Shown here: positions 24,596-33,686 of the stretch, piece by piece
How the letters are laid out: each line of letters begins with the position of its first letter
Numbering within the stretch: position 1 is the first letter of the stretch
DNA from: Pseudoduganella violacea
Lineage (GTDB): Bacteria; Pseudomonadota; Gammaproteobacteria; Burkholderiales; Burkholderiaceae_D
Direction of reading: 5' to 3'
Length of the DNA: 64,000 nucleotides
NCBI RefSeq assembly: GCF_014191875.1
Contig: NZ_JACHXD010000010.1
Span: 214,600 to 278,599 of the forward strand
Translations under genes and position numbers: made by a program
The notes under the pieces: generated by a model
Databases searched by the model: none
Seen by the model: the letters and a program-made list of their open reading frames with translations, nothing else
What the model was told of the DNA's origin: nothing

Positions 24596-27592
24596 TCAAC
24601 GGCGGCGCAACCATCCCCAGCGCGCCGCACGGTCGGCTGCGCGGTAAGCCAGGTGCGCGGGGACGATCAGGGCGATCTCCGTCCCGGCATCCGGCGCGCT
24701 GCGGATTTCCAGTTCCGCCTTGAGCGCCGCCGCCCTCTCGCGCATGCCGGGCAAGCCCCAATGGCCGCTGCGACCGCCCGCTTGCAGGATCGCCGGCGCC
24801 ATGCCCCGGCCATCGTCCTTCACGCCAAGGCGCAGACCATCATCCCGGTAGGCCAGCGTGATGTCGACGCGGCCGGCCTGCGCGTGCTGCAGCGCGTTGT
24901 TGAACGCTTCCCTGGCGATGGCCGCCATCTCGTCGCAGACTTGGGCCGGCACATCGCGCGGTGCGCCCGTCACGCCGACCACGCATTCCACCTGCTGCTC
25001 GGCGCGCCATCCCGCCAGTTGCCGCAACGCGCTTTGGAGCCTGTCGCCAGTCTCGGGGCCAAGCCGCAGATCGCTCACCTGGTCGCGCGCTTCGGCGATC
25101 ACCTGGTCCGCCGCATCCAGCGCCTTTTCCATCATCCGCCGTTCCGGCAGGCCGGATGGCAGGGGCGCCATCGCCAGCTGGAAGCGCGTGGTCAGAATCT
25201 GCACGCCTTGCAGCAGGGTGTCATGCAGGGCGCGCGCGATGCGCTCCCGCTCCAGCAGGCGGACGTGATAATGCTCGCGCGCGCGCCGCGTCGCCAGCGC
25301 CAGCCGCCAGCGGTAGAACAGATACAGCGCAAGCAGGAAAGCCGCCGCGCACAGGGACTTGAACCAGATGGTCTGCACGAAGCTGGGCTGAATCGAAAAA
25401 TCCAGGCTGGCGCCGCTTTCGTTCCACAGGCCGTCGTTATTCGAGGCAATCACGCGAAAGCGGTAATGGCCCGGCGCCAGGCCGGTGTAGTAAGCGGTGC
25501 GCCGCGTTCCCGCTTCCTGCCAAGCCTCGTCCACGCCTTCCAGGCGGTACTTGAACTGCATGCGCTCGGGCATGGTCAGGCTGAGGGCCGTGTAATCGAT
25601 CTGCGCCGACGTGGAACCCGGCGGCAGTGCCGGCGTTCCCGTGGCGTCGAAGACCATCTCGCCCGAACGCAGACGGCGCACCAGCACGGTGGGACGCAGC
25701 GGATTGCGCGCCATGGCTTCTGGCGCCAGATTGTAGATGCCGAAAGAGGTGCTGAACCACATCCGGCCGTCCGTTCCCATCAGCGCCGTCGGCGTCTGCG
25801 CGTACTGCGCCGGTGTGCCGCGCAAACCATCGAGAAAATCATAGCGGCTGAAGCGCACCTTGTAGGCGCTGTCGCGCCTGGCCGCCGCCAGTTCCGCCGC
25901 CGTGATGCCGCTGATGCCATACAGGCCGTTGATCCACAAGGTGCCTTTCGCGTCGAAGACCAGGCCGGATGCGCCCGAAAACGCATCGCCCGCGCGCGCC
26001 GAGATCGTGGCAAAGCGCTTGCCGTCGTAGACCGCCACGCCATCTTCGCCGCCGATCCAGATCTCGCCGCGGTATTCCGTGAATTGCTTGATGGAGCCGA
26101 GCCGCGGACCATCGGACTCCTGCAGAATGCGCAGCTGTTCGCCATCCAGCAGCGCGATCTCATTGGTGGTGGAGCCGAACCACATGCGCCCTCTGGAATC
26201 GCAAAAGATGGCGATGGCTTTGAAGTCTTCCAGTTGGCGATGGCCGCCGCCCGACTGCCAGACGCCGTTCCGATAACGCTGAAGCCTGGAGCGGATGATC
26301 CATAGCGCGCCGGTGGCGTCCTTCGCCATGCCGCTGATGGCGGCCTCCTTTTTTTCCGTGGGCGGCAGATCGATGGTCTGGCTCCTCCCATCGACCACAT
26401 GGAAAAGCTCGGTGAGGGAGCCGATCCAGAAACTGCCGTCAGGATCGCTATACACATTGGTCACGATGTTCTTGGCCGTGGGCGGCGGACCAATCAAGGT
26501 GGCGGCCTCCCTACCCTGGCCGGGCCGCTCCAGCACATAGCGGTCTACGCGCAGGCTGCCGTTCGGACCGGCGGCGATGGGGCGCGCGTCGGCCAGATAG
26601 TCCGGCACGTCGATCGATTCCAGGCGATTGGCGCGGAAGCGGTCCAGCCCTTTGCCCGTGCCGATCCAGGTATTGCCCTCCCGGTCCACCAGCATGGCGT
26701 TCACGGTGCCGCTCAAGCCTTGCGGCTCGTCCAGCCAGGTGACGCGGTCGGGAGCCTGCGCGCGGCCGACGCGCAGCACGCCGAATTCCTTGCTGGGCGC
26801 GGCCCAGGCATTGCCCTGCTGATCGAAGGCCAGATACGAGATTGCCGGCAAGGCCGGGGGCTGGAACACCGGCCGCCCGGTTGGAGCATGCAGCATCTGC
26901 AGGCCGGCCTTGTCCAGATCGGACATCCAGATGCTGCCGTCCGGCGCCTTGACGATCTGGCCATAGCTGCCGCCATCGGCCGCGCGGCGGAAAGCGCTCT
27001 CGCCGCGCGCGCGGGCAACAGTCGCGTCCACCGTCCGCACCCACAGCGTGCCAGCATCGTCCAGCAGGATGGCGCCCACCCGCGCTTTGGCGGATACGCC
27101 ATCGATTTGGGCCAGGCGCCAGGCTGGCGCGCCCGGCGCGCGGTGATACAGGCCGCTCGCCGTGCCCACCCAGACACCGCCATCCAGATCATGCACGACG
27201 GTACGGACGGTTGACGGTGGCAGGCCGTCCTTGGCGCCAAAGTGGCTCAGCTTTCCGTCCTGCAGCACGCTGAAGCCGCCGAAGCGATAACCGGCCCACA
27301 GCGCGCCGGAAGGCAGAGTGCCGACCGTGAGTACGCTGGATGAGGCGAGCGGCTGCTTGATGTCCTGGTATTTTTCGAAGCTCACGCCATCGAAGCGGAA
27401 CAATCCGCGCGAACTCGCCATCCACAGCCAGCCATCCGGGGTCTGCGCCAGGCCCGTGATCCGTCCCGGCACGCCGTCCTTCGCGCTCCAGGCAGTATGG
27501 TGCTGGGTGATGATGGGGTAGTTGAGTTCAGCGGCAAGCGCGGTTTTGCAGAAGAGCAGGAACGCAAAAAGAAAAATGACCCGTCGGTGCAT
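24596..27592 (-). CDS. Beta-propeller sensor histidine kinase (HisKA_3 type)
   Basis: A 998-residue sensor kinase. A signal peptide (1-20) precedes a two-component regulator propeller (about 25-660) with repeated GxLWIGT-like blades, then a Y_Y_Y domain (about 675-735). One transmembrane helix follows near 745-765, then the dimerisation segment with phospho-acceptor His790 in RALHDTLLQG and a HATPase near 880-980 (VKDDGRGMAP, GLPGMRERA). The architecture senses periplasmic carbohydrate-like or other ligands. No response regulator gene is adjacent, so its partner is elsewhere. The only nearby regulator is an Lrp gene 36 bp upstream on the same strand. Confidence 0.92.
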   Translation of the reverse strand: MHRRVIFLFAFLLFCKTALAAELNYPIITQHHTAWSAKDGVPGRITGLAQTPDGWLWMASSRGLFRFDGVSFEKYQDIKQPLASSSVLTVGTLPSGALWAGYRFGGFSVLQDGKLSHFGAKDGLPPSTVRTVVHDLDGGVWVGTASGLYHRAPGAPAWRLAQIDGVSAKARVGAILLDDAGTLWVRTVDATVARARGESAFRRAADGGSYGQIVKAPDGSIWMSDLDKAGLQMLHAPTGRPVFQPPALPAISYLAFDQQGNAWAAPSKEFGVLRVGRAQAPDRVTWLDEPQGLSGTVNAMLVDREGNTWIGTGKGLDRFRANRLESIDVPDYLADARPIAAGPNGSLRVDRYVLERPGQGREAATLIGPPPTAKNIVTNVYSDPDGSFWIGSLTELFHVVDGRSQTIDLPPTEKKEAAISGMAKDATGALWIIRSRLQRYRNGVWQSGGGHRQLEDFKAIAIFCDSRGRMWFGSTTNEIALLDGEQLRILQESDGPRLGSIKQFTEYRGEIWIGGEDGVAVYDGKRFATISARAGDAFSGASGLVFDAKGTLWINGLYGISGITAAELAAARRDSAYKVRFSRYDFLDGLRGTPAQYAQTPTALMGTDGRMWFSTSFGIYNLAPEAMARNPLRPTVLVRRLRSGEMVFDATGTPALPPGSTSAQIDYTALSLTMPERMQFKYRLEGVDEAWQEAGTRRTAYYTGLAPGHYRFRVIASNNDGLWNESGASLDFSIQPSFVQTIWFKSLCAAAFLLALYLFYRWRLALATRRAREHYHVRLLERERIARALHDTLLQGVQILTTRFQLAMAPLPSGLPERRMMEKALDAADQVIAEARDQVSDLRLGPETGDRLQSALRQLAGWRAEQQVECVVGVTGAPRDVPAQVCDEMAAIAREAFNNALQHAQAGRVDITLAYRDDGLRLGVKDDGRGMAPAILQAGGRSGHWGLPGMRERAAALKAELEIRSAPDAGTEIALIVPAHLAYRAADRAARWGWLRRR

Positions 27593-27628
27593 AAGATCCG
27601 TGACGTGGGTTGATCGGGGATGAAAGCT

Positions 27629-28069
27629 TCAGATGAGCGGCGCCGCGATCTGGAGCGAACGCAGCATGATTCGCGTGTTGGTGTCCTGCACGCCGCCGCG
27701 CGCCCTGAGATTTTCGGTCAGCCGCACTAAGGCCTCCTGGTTGGCGCAGGCGACGCGCACCATGTAATCGAAGCTGCCGGTCATCAGGACCGCTTCCACC
27801 ACGCCCGGAATGGTTTGCAGCGTCGCTTCGAACGCTTGCGCCGTCACGCCGGGCAGCATCTTGACGTCGATGACGGCCTGCAGGGACAAGTCGAGCGCAT
27901 GCGGATCAAGGCGCGCATGGTAGCCCAGGATCACGCCAGCGGTTTCCATACGCCGCATCCGTTCGGCCACCGCATTGGCCGACAGATGGATGCGTTCCGC
28001 GATCTCCTTGTAGCTGATTCTGGCGTCGTTGCGGAGAATGGCAGCGATTTTCGCATCGATTTGATCCAT
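27629..28069 (-). CDS. Lrp/AsnC-family transcriptional regulator
   Basis: A 146-residue protein with an N-terminal helix-turn-helix (MDQIDAKIAAILRNDARISY; recognition helix in HLSANAVAERMRRME) and a C-terminal RAM ligand-binding domain (about 65-140). It resembles amino-acid-responsive regulators. It is divergent from the S41 peptidase gene and upstream of the kinase gene on the same strand. Either could be a target, but no operator is obvious. Confidence 0.9.
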   Translation of the reverse strand: MDQIDAKIAAILRNDARISYKEIAERIHLSANAVAERMRRMETAGVILGYHARLDPHALDLSLQAVIDVKMLPGVTAQAFEATLQTIPGVVEAVLMTGSFDYMVRVACANQEALVRLTENLRARGGVQDTNTRIMLRSLQIAAPLI

Positions 28070-28220
28070 GACTGAGTTTATCTCGGAAAAACCCGGATAT
28101 TACACAGAAAATCCGCAGAAAAAACAAGCGGGGATTGCTATGATCGACGGCACGGCGGCAATGCCGCGCAATCATTCAATAATCACTCAAACGACCATCG
28201 AAGAGACAAAGGAAGGTTCT

Positions 28221-29288
28221 ATGCCCCGCATGCTAATCACGCTCTTGCTCGCCGCCGCCGCCCACGCATCCGCACACGAAGCGCCATCGCCCAGCGCGGC
28301 GCTGGATGCCGCGGCGCGCCAAGCCATCGTCAAGGAACTGGCACAATCGGTCGAAGACAATTACGTGTTCCCGCAGGTGGCAAAGAAAGTAGCCGCGCAC
28401 CTGCGCGCCAGGCATGCGAAGAACGCCTATGCCAGCGCCGATACGGCCGCCGCGCTGGCAGATTTTTTAACCGCCGATCTGCGCAGCGTCGGCCAGGATT
28501 TGCATTTTAGCGTGCGCTTCGATCCTGAGTTCAAAGCGGTGCCGGAAGACGTGGCGCCCAGCGCCGAAGAACTGGACCAGCAACGCCGACAGGCCGAGCG
28601 GGTGGCGGGTGGCGTATTCCGGGTCGAACGCCTGCCGGGCAATGTGGGTTATCTGGAACTGCGCGGTTTCGAACCGGCCTCGTTTTCCGCGGCGTCCATC
28701 AGCGCGGCGATGACGCTATTGAAGAATACCGAGGCAATCATTCTGGATTTACGCAAGAACGGCGGTGGAGAGGGCGAAACCGTTGCCTACCTGATGAGCC
28801 ACTTTTTCGCCGAGGGCGATCAGCGGCATTTGAACGATATGGTCTTCCGCAAAGCCCATCGCAACAAACAGCACTGGACCAGCACCGCCGTTGCCGTGCA
28901 CTACACGCGTCCAGTATATGTACTGACGTCCAAACAGACCTTCTCGGCGGCCGAGGAATGCGCCTACAATTTTCAAACGCAGAAACGCGCCACCCTCGTC
29001 GGCGAAGTGACCGGCGGCGGCGCCAATCCCGGCGATTCCTTTCCGATAGGCGCGGGCCTGGTCGCCTTCATTTCGACCGGCCAATCGATCAACCCGGTCA
29101 CGCAGAAAAATTGGGAAGGGGTCGGCGTCAAGCCGGATGTGGCCACGCCGGCAGATCGCGCATTCGATGTCGCCAACGCCAGGATCCTGCGCGAGATCGT
29201 CATTCCAAAAACCGGCGACGACAGAGCACGCGCGCAACTGACTGCGCAGGCGGAGCGGCTGGAGAAAGGGGCGGCAGCGCCGAATTGA
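28221..29288 (+). CDS. S41-family peptidase (IRBP/Tsp type), secreted
   Basis: A 355-residue protein with a short signal peptide (MPRMLITLLLAAAAHASA). The nucleophile is probably Ser242 in TSKQTFSAAEE. ILDLRKNGGG near residue 175 and EVTGGGANPG downstream are characteristic of the C-terminal-processing/interphotoreceptor-binding-protein-like S41 group. An N-terminal helical domain (30-125) is present and no PDZ domain is seen. GGAAGG before the ATG at 28221 supports this start over the longer frame from 28068. Likely periplasmic; substrate unknown. Confidence 0.85.
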   Translation: MPRMLITLLLAAAAHASAHEAPSPSAALDAAARQAIVKELAQSVEDNYVFPQVAKKVAAHLRARHAKNAYASADTAAALADFLTADLRSVGQDLHFSVRFDPEFKAVPEDVAPSAEELDQQRRQAERVAGGVFRVERLPGNVGYLELRGFEPASFSAASISAAMTLLKNTEAIILDLRKNGGGEGETVAYLMSHFFAEGDQRHLNDMVFRKAHRNKQHWTSTAVAVHYTRPVYVLTSKQTFSAAEECAYNFQTQKRATLVGEVTGGGANPGDSFPIGAGLVAFISTGQSINPVTQKNWEGVGVKPDVATPADRAFDVANARILREIVIPKTGDDRARAQLTAQAERLEKGAAAPN

Positions 29289-29476
29289 AACGGGAGTGGA
29301 GGCCGGGCGTTATGCCGGTCACTTGCAATATCAAGAGCCAGAAGTTGAGTGAGGTTTTCGTTAATTTTGACACCCGATACACAGTCCTAGCGCAGCACTC
29401 CAACGCAACGCCAGGAAATGTAAATGCAAGTGATGTATGATGGATAATGCCTGAAGCTCAAGCTAAGGAGAGAAAG

Positions 29477-29710
29477 ATGCGCACCACTTTAGCAATCGAC
29501 GATGATGTGCTCGCTGCCGCGAAAGGGCTTGCTGCGCTTCATCGCAAAAGCGTCGGTCAGGTCATCTCTGCGCTCGCCCGACAGGCACTTCAACCGCAGA
29601 AGCCCAGTTACACCACGCGCAACGGTGTACCGCTACTCAAGCCGCAAACGGGGGCCGTACCGGCCTCACTGGAAATAGTCAACAAATTGCGCGACGAGCT
29701 CCCAGGATGA
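29477..29710 (+). CDS. Type II antitoxin (VapB-like)
   Basis: A 77-residue protein starting MRTTLAIDDDVLAAAKGLA, a ribbon-helix-helix style antitoxin N-terminus. The C-terminal half (from about residue 45) would wrap the toxin. TAAGGAG at 29464-29470 fixes the start. It overlaps the PIN toxin gene by four bases (ATGA). It should bind and neutralise the toxin and autorepress the operon. Confidence 0.83.
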   Translation: MRTTLAIDDDVLAAAKGLAALHRKSVGQVISALARQALQPQKPSYTTRNGVPLLKPQTGAVPASLEIVNKLRDELPG

Positions 29711-30141
29711 CCTACCTGCTGGACGTAAATGTTTTGATCGCACTGGTTGATCCCAGCCACGTCCAGCACGACATTGCGCATGAGTGGTTCGCGAGGGATG
29801 GGAAAAAAGCATGGGCCACCTGCCCTATCACAGAAAACGGCGCGTTGCGCATTATTGGTCACGCTAGCTATCCCAACTCGCCTGGAAGTCCAGCTGCGGT
29901 GGCCCCCTTGTTACGCACCATGCGCTTGCTCAACGGGCACGTATTTTGGAGCGATGATATCAGTCTGCTGGACAGTGGGAAAATCGATACCATGCGTTTA
30001 CTGAATGCGGCGCAGACTACCGATAGTTATCTGCTTGCGCTGGCTCAAACCCATGGTGGCCAGCTAGCGACACTCGATCGCCGCCTTGTCGTGACTGCCG
30101 TTCATGATGGAGCCAGCTCTCTGTGCCTGATCGGCGACTAG
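29707..30141 (+). CDS. PIN-domain ribonuclease toxin (VapC-like)
   Basis: A 144-residue PIN domain. Acidic catalytic residues appear in order: Asp6 (LLDVN), Glu in CPITENGALRII near residue 43, Asp in AQTTDSYLLALA near 104 and Asp in ATLDRRL near 120. VapC toxins cut tRNA or rRNA. The gene is translationally coupled to the antitoxin by ATGA. GC content is lower and codon use less biased than in flanking genes, as expected for a mobile toxin-antitoxin module. Confidence 0.85.
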   Translation: MTYLLDVNVLIALVDPSHVQHDIAHEWFARDGKKAWATCPITENGALRIIGHASYPNSPGSPAAVAPLLRTMRLLNGHVFWSDDISLLDSGKIDTMRLLNAAQTTDSYLLALAQTHGGQLATLDRRLVVTAVHDGASSLCLIGD

Positions 30142-30154
30142 CCATAGCCAGCAA

Positions 30155-30667
30155 TCAATCGCCCCGCAGCACCTGCCACTGCCGCAATTTTTCTGCGTAT
30201 GGCACCGTATAGGCCGGGCTGCTCGATGGCAGTTGCAGGATGCGGTAGCGCGTGGCGTGCTGGCCCAAGGCTTTGAGGCCAAGTTTGCCCGCCGTACCGC
30301 CGTTAAAGGCGATCGCGGTTATCCCGGGATAGCGGGTCAGCAGGTCCAGCAGGTCGTTGTCGTCACGATTGCGAATATTGCTGTCCAAGCTGCCCGCGCG
30401 GTGCGCTTCCGCCACCACATCCCACAGGCCAATGCCGTGCCGCAGCAGCGTTGCCAAGCGCTCGGCATAGACCAGCGGCGTCATTTTCTCATCGATCACG
30501 TCCGACATCAGCTGCCAGAATTTGTTTTGCGGATGGCCGTAATACTGCTGGAGCGCCAGCGACTTCTCGCCCGGCAGGCTTCCCAATATCAGGAGGCGGG
30601 TGCGCTCGTCAACGACCGGATCGAAGCAGCGCTTGCGCAGGTTTAAGTCTGGGGCGGGTTTGCTCAT
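30155..30667 (-). CDS. Uracil/hypoxanthine-DNA glycosylase family protein
   Basis: About 170 residues from the ATG at 30667 (MSKPAPDLN). LLILGSLPGEKS near residue 25 is the motif I region of the UDG superfamily, and QQYYGHPQNKFW follows, as in the DNA-deoxyinosine glycosylase branch. NGGTAGKLGLKAL and LPSSSPAYT fit motifs further down. It would excise deaminated bases such as hypoxanthine. The frame is open further upstream, but that part looks non-coding. It is convergent with the toxin gene and divergent from the DUF962 gene. Confidence 0.86.
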   Translation of the reverse strand: MSKPAPDLNLRKRCFDPVVDERTRLLILGSLPGEKSLALQQYYGHPQNKFWQLMSDVIDEKMTPLVYAERLATLLRHGIGLWDVVAEAHRAGSLDSNIRNRDDNDLLDLLTRYPGITAIAFNGGTAGKLGLKALGQHATRYRILQLPSSSPAYTVPYAEKLRQWQVLRGD

Positions 30668-30785
30668 TCGCAGAATTCTACTTGAAGTGCGGCGGCAAGC
30701 AGCTACCATGATGTCCACGGATTTAGCAATAGCTCGCCTGAGCGGGTGTAGAATTAATGCCATAAAAGCAAACAGGAGATACGCC

Positions 30786-31223
30786 ATGCCCGAAGCCAGA
30801 GCGATCGATACCCTGCTCGCCCGTTATAGCGAAAGCCATCTGCATCCCGTGAACGAACTGATTCACTTCGTTTGCGTGCCGGTGATTATGTTTACTGTGC
30901 TTGGCCTGCTGTGGGCCGCGCATCCCCTGCTTGCGCTGGTGGCGGTGGGGCTGAGCATGGTCTATTACTTCAAGCTGTCGCCGCCCTTCGCCGCCGGCAT
31001 GCTGCTGATGGCGGCGGCGATGCTCGCCATCCTCGCCGCGCTGCCGCCGCGCGCCGTGCTGCCGCTGTCCTTGCTGGTCTTTGTGTTGGCCTGGATCGGG
31101 CAGTTTATCGGGCATAAGATCGAGGGCAAGAAGCCTTCCTTCTTCGAGGATCTGCGCTTCCTGCTGATCGGCCCCCTGTTCGTCCTGAGCTTCCTGTACC
31201 GCCGCCTGAAACTGGCCTACTGA
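30786..31223 (+). CDS. Mpo1-like (DUF962) membrane protein
   Basis: A 145-residue protein with four hydrophobic helices. It carries the family features HPVNELIHFVCVP near residue 20, with histidines that in yeast Mpo1 bind iron for 2-hydroxy fatty acid oxidation, and FIGHKIEGKKPSFFEDL near 110. It probably sits in the inner membrane. The bacterial role is not established. Confidence 0.85.
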   Translation: MPEARAIDTLLARYSESHLHPVNELIHFVCVPVIMFTVLGLLWAAHPLLALVAVGLSMVYYFKLSPPFAAGMLLMAAAMLAILAALPPRAVLPLSLLVFVLAWIGQFIGHKIEGKKPSFFEDLRFLLIGPLFVLSFLYRRLKLAY

Positions 31224-31266
31224 GCCGCTTCATGTAGGGAGCGGAGAAAGACCGTATACTGAGGGG

Positions 31267-32211
31267 ATGTCTTCTCCTGTCCTCTTTATTCTCGCTTCCC
31301 TGATCTGGGGTTCCACCTTCTTCGCCATCACGCTGCAACTGGGTGACGTGCCGCCCGCCGTTTCGGTGGTCTACCGCTTCGCGCTCGCCTCGGCGGCGCT
31401 GTTTGCCTGGTGCGCGCTGCGCGGCCAGCGCCTGCGCGTTTCCTGGCCCGCCCAGCGCTGGACCTTCCTGCAGGGCAGCAGCACCTTCGCCCTCAGTTAT
31501 ATCTGCACCTATTCGTCGGAGCAGTATCTGGTATCGGCCCTGGTGGCCGTGCTGTATGTGCTGATGGTATTCTGGACGCCGCTGCTGGGCCGCATCGCTT
31601 TCGGCACACGGATCAGCAAGCGCACCTGGAGCGCCGGCGCCGGCGCGCTGGCCGGGGTTTCGCTGCTGTTCCATGAATCGATCTGGGCGGCCTGGCAGGA
31701 AATCCTGCGCGGCGGCGATGGCCACTTCCTGCTTGGCCTGGGACTGGCGCTGACCGGCACTGTCGCCAGCTCGGTCGGCAATCTGCTGGTGGTGAAAGTG
31801 CGCGAGCATGATTCCAACGTGCTGCTGACCATGGCCTGGGCCATGCTCTGGGGCACGCTGCTGGTGGTAGTGTGGGCCGTGGTCAGCGGCGCCTCGTTCC
31901 GCCTGCCGCCTTCGCCAACTTACTGGGGTGGCTTGGTCTACCTTGCGCTGTTCGGTTCCGTGATCGCCTTCGCCTGCTACTTCACGCTGATCCACCGCCT
32001 TGGCGCGCAGAAGGCGGTGTATATCGGCGTGGTGACGCCGGTGATCTCGGTGCTGCTGTCGATCCGGATGGAGAATTTCCGGCCCGGCCCCGTGCAGTGG
32101 CTGGGCATGGTGGTCTGCCTGGCCAGCGTGGCCTGGGCGCTGCATACGCCAGCCGCAGCGCCCAGGCCAGCCGGTCAGACCGATGTTGAAGAATTAGAGC
32201 AGGCTTCATAA
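31267..32211 (+). CDS. EamA/DMT-family transporter
   Basis: A 314-residue membrane protein with ten hydrophobic helices in two EamA repeats. The N-terminus ILASLIWGSTFFAITLQLG is typical, and the second repeat ends near residue 295. A short hydrophilic tail follows. It lies 43 bp after the DUF962 gene and may be co-transcribed. Cargo unknown; amino acid or metabolite export is usual in the family. Confidence 0.88.
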   Translation: MSSPVLFILASLIWGSTFFAITLQLGDVPPAVSVVYRFALASAALFAWCALRGQRLRVSWPAQRWTFLQGSSTFALSYICTYSSEQYLVSALVAVLYVLMVFWTPLLGRIAFGTRISKRTWSAGAGALAGVSLLFHESIWAAWQEILRGGDGHFLLGLGLALTGTVASSVGNLLVVKVREHDSNVLLTMAWAMLWGTLLVVVWAVVSGASFRLPPSPTYWGGLVYLALFGSVIAFACYFTLIHRLGAQKAVYIGVVTPVISVLLSIRMENFRPGPVQWLGMVVCLASVAWALHTPAAAPRPAGQTDVEELEQAS

Positions 32212-32236
32212 GCGGCGCCGGGCAACGTCACGCTGC

Positions 32237-33457
32237 CTATTGAGCCGTGCTCGGCACACCAAATTTGCTGAGAACCGGGAAGTTTTGCAGTTTGAGGAAG
32301 ACTTTGGCTTTGACGTCGTCCACTTCCATATTCTTGACAATCGCACCCGTCGATTCGCGCAGCGCGGCGATCATGGTGGTGCCGTCGGCGGCGCTCACCT
32401 GCTTCATGGCGACCATATTCAGAATCCTGCCGAGCATCTCGAAGGAACGCTGGGCCAGATCTATCTGCAACTCGGCGCGCCTGACCGCGGCCTCAGCCAA
32501 CCGCGCATCCTGATCCAGGAAATGCAGGCAGGACTTGCGCAGTGCTTCCGCGTTCTGCAGCAGCTCTTTTTTACGCTCCGTGACGGACTGCGAAATCATC
32601 TGGCCGAACAGCGTGGTGCAGACCTCGCGGCCAAAGCCCAGTTCCAGCGTGGATTCCACGATTTTCGTGACCGCCTGGCTGATATGCTGCGCCGTTGCCG
32701 CATCCACCGGCGCGCGCGCGGGCTCCACGGCGAATACCGCGTTCGACATGCTGCCGCCCGTCGTTCCAGCCGCCGCCCGTACAGCCTTAGCTTCCGCCAG
32801 ATCCGTGCGTCGCGTCTGCGTCAGCTCCTTTGCGGTCTTCAATGTGGCGTCGGCCTTGTCAGCCTTGGTTTTGGCCGCGATGTAATCGTCGCTGCTGGTA
32901 TCGGCCGGATTCTTTTTCTTGAAGTCCTCCAACTCCTGCTTCGCGGTCTTGGCATTGGCGGCGGCGCTGTCCTCGCTGCTTTGCGCCGCCTGCAAGGAAG
33001 CGCTGGCCACTTCAACCAGCTTGATCGCATCGCCCAGCACATCGGCATTGGTGCCGCCGGCCTGGCCGCTGATCGTCACCGCCGGCGCCTTCACCGCACC
33101 GGTCAGCTGCTCGATGGCCAGCACCGCCACCATCGTGCTCTGGAAGCGTCGCTGCAGCGTTTCCAGGCCGAATTCGGTCACGCCAGCGTTGATGAAGGCC
33201 TCGCAGTTGGTGAACATGATGTCGCGCAGCAGCTGGATGCTCTGCGTGCGCAAGCCTATGCTGGCCGCGCCCTCCGAGAAAGCTTGCGAATAACCGATGT
33301 CGCCCTTGGTCGGAACCGAGACATCCAGGCCGGCCTTGGCGGCGAAGGCGGACAAGGCGTCCGGACTGGGTTCGGCGCAGTAGCGGCGCAAAGGCTTGTT
33401 GTCCTTGTCGTAAGCTATATTGGTCACCACGGCGCGCTGCTTGGCATCGACAAACAC
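32237..33457 (-). CDS. Lipoprotein-like helical protein lacking its N-terminus
   Basis: The best annotatable start is GTG at 33457 (406 residues), but the frame is open back to a stop at 33557-33559. The extra codons encode RVSACASWSTYNKERE, which looks like a lipobox (VSAC) and early mature part of a lipoprotein. No ATG, GTG or TTG precedes that cysteine in frame; the sequence there is the T-tract and stem of a terminator. The rest is soluble and helix-rich: an SQAFSEGAASIGLRTQSIQL block, an alanine/lysine-rich coiled coil around residues 150-220, and a conserved-looking C-terminus. Possibly a lipoprotein whose signal was deleted. Function unknown. Confidence 0.65.
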   Translation of the reverse strand: MFVDAKQRAVVTNIAYDKDNKPLRRYCAEPSPDALSAFAAKAGLDVSVPTKGDIGYSQAFSEGAASIGLRTQSIQLLRDIMFTNCEAFINAGVTEFGLETLQRRFQSTMVAVLAIEQLTGAVKAPAVTISGQAGGTNADVLGDAIKLVEVASASLQAAQSSEDSAAANAKTAKQELEDFKKKNPADTSSDDYIAAKTKADKADATLKTAKELTQTRRTDLAEAKAVRAAAGTTGGSMSNAVFAVEPARAPVDAATAQHISQAVTKIVESTLELGFGREVCTTLFGQMISQSVTERKKELLQNAEALRKSCLHFLDQDARLAEAAVRRAELQIDLAQRSFEMLGRILNMVAMKQVSAADGTTMIAALRESTGAIVKNMEVDDVKAKVFLKLQNFPVLSKFGVPSTAQ

Positions 33458-33541
33458 CGCCGCGGCTTTCTCTCCTTCGAACTCTCTCTCCTTGTTGTAA
33501 GTGGACCAGCTGGCGCAGGCGCTTACACGCGGACGCCAGGC

Positions 33542-33576
33542 AAAAAAAATCCCGCGTCAGCTTGCGCTGCGCGGGG
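33542..33576 (-). terminator. Terminator of the hut operon
   Basis: Read on the minus strand, CCCGCGCAGC pairs with GCTGACGCGGG (one bulged base) around GCAA, followed by A and eight Ts. It lies about 110 bp downstream of the last hut-operon gene and directly upstream of the truncated lipoprotein-like gene. Confidence 0.8.
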
Positions 33577-33686
33577 CGGAACCCATTGTCAAGTGGGAGG
33601 GGAGATGAATCAACGAGTTCACTATATTCCTGCCCTTTGACGAAATCCCGGTCCTTTACAATTCCTTACCAACAGTCGCATCTTCC

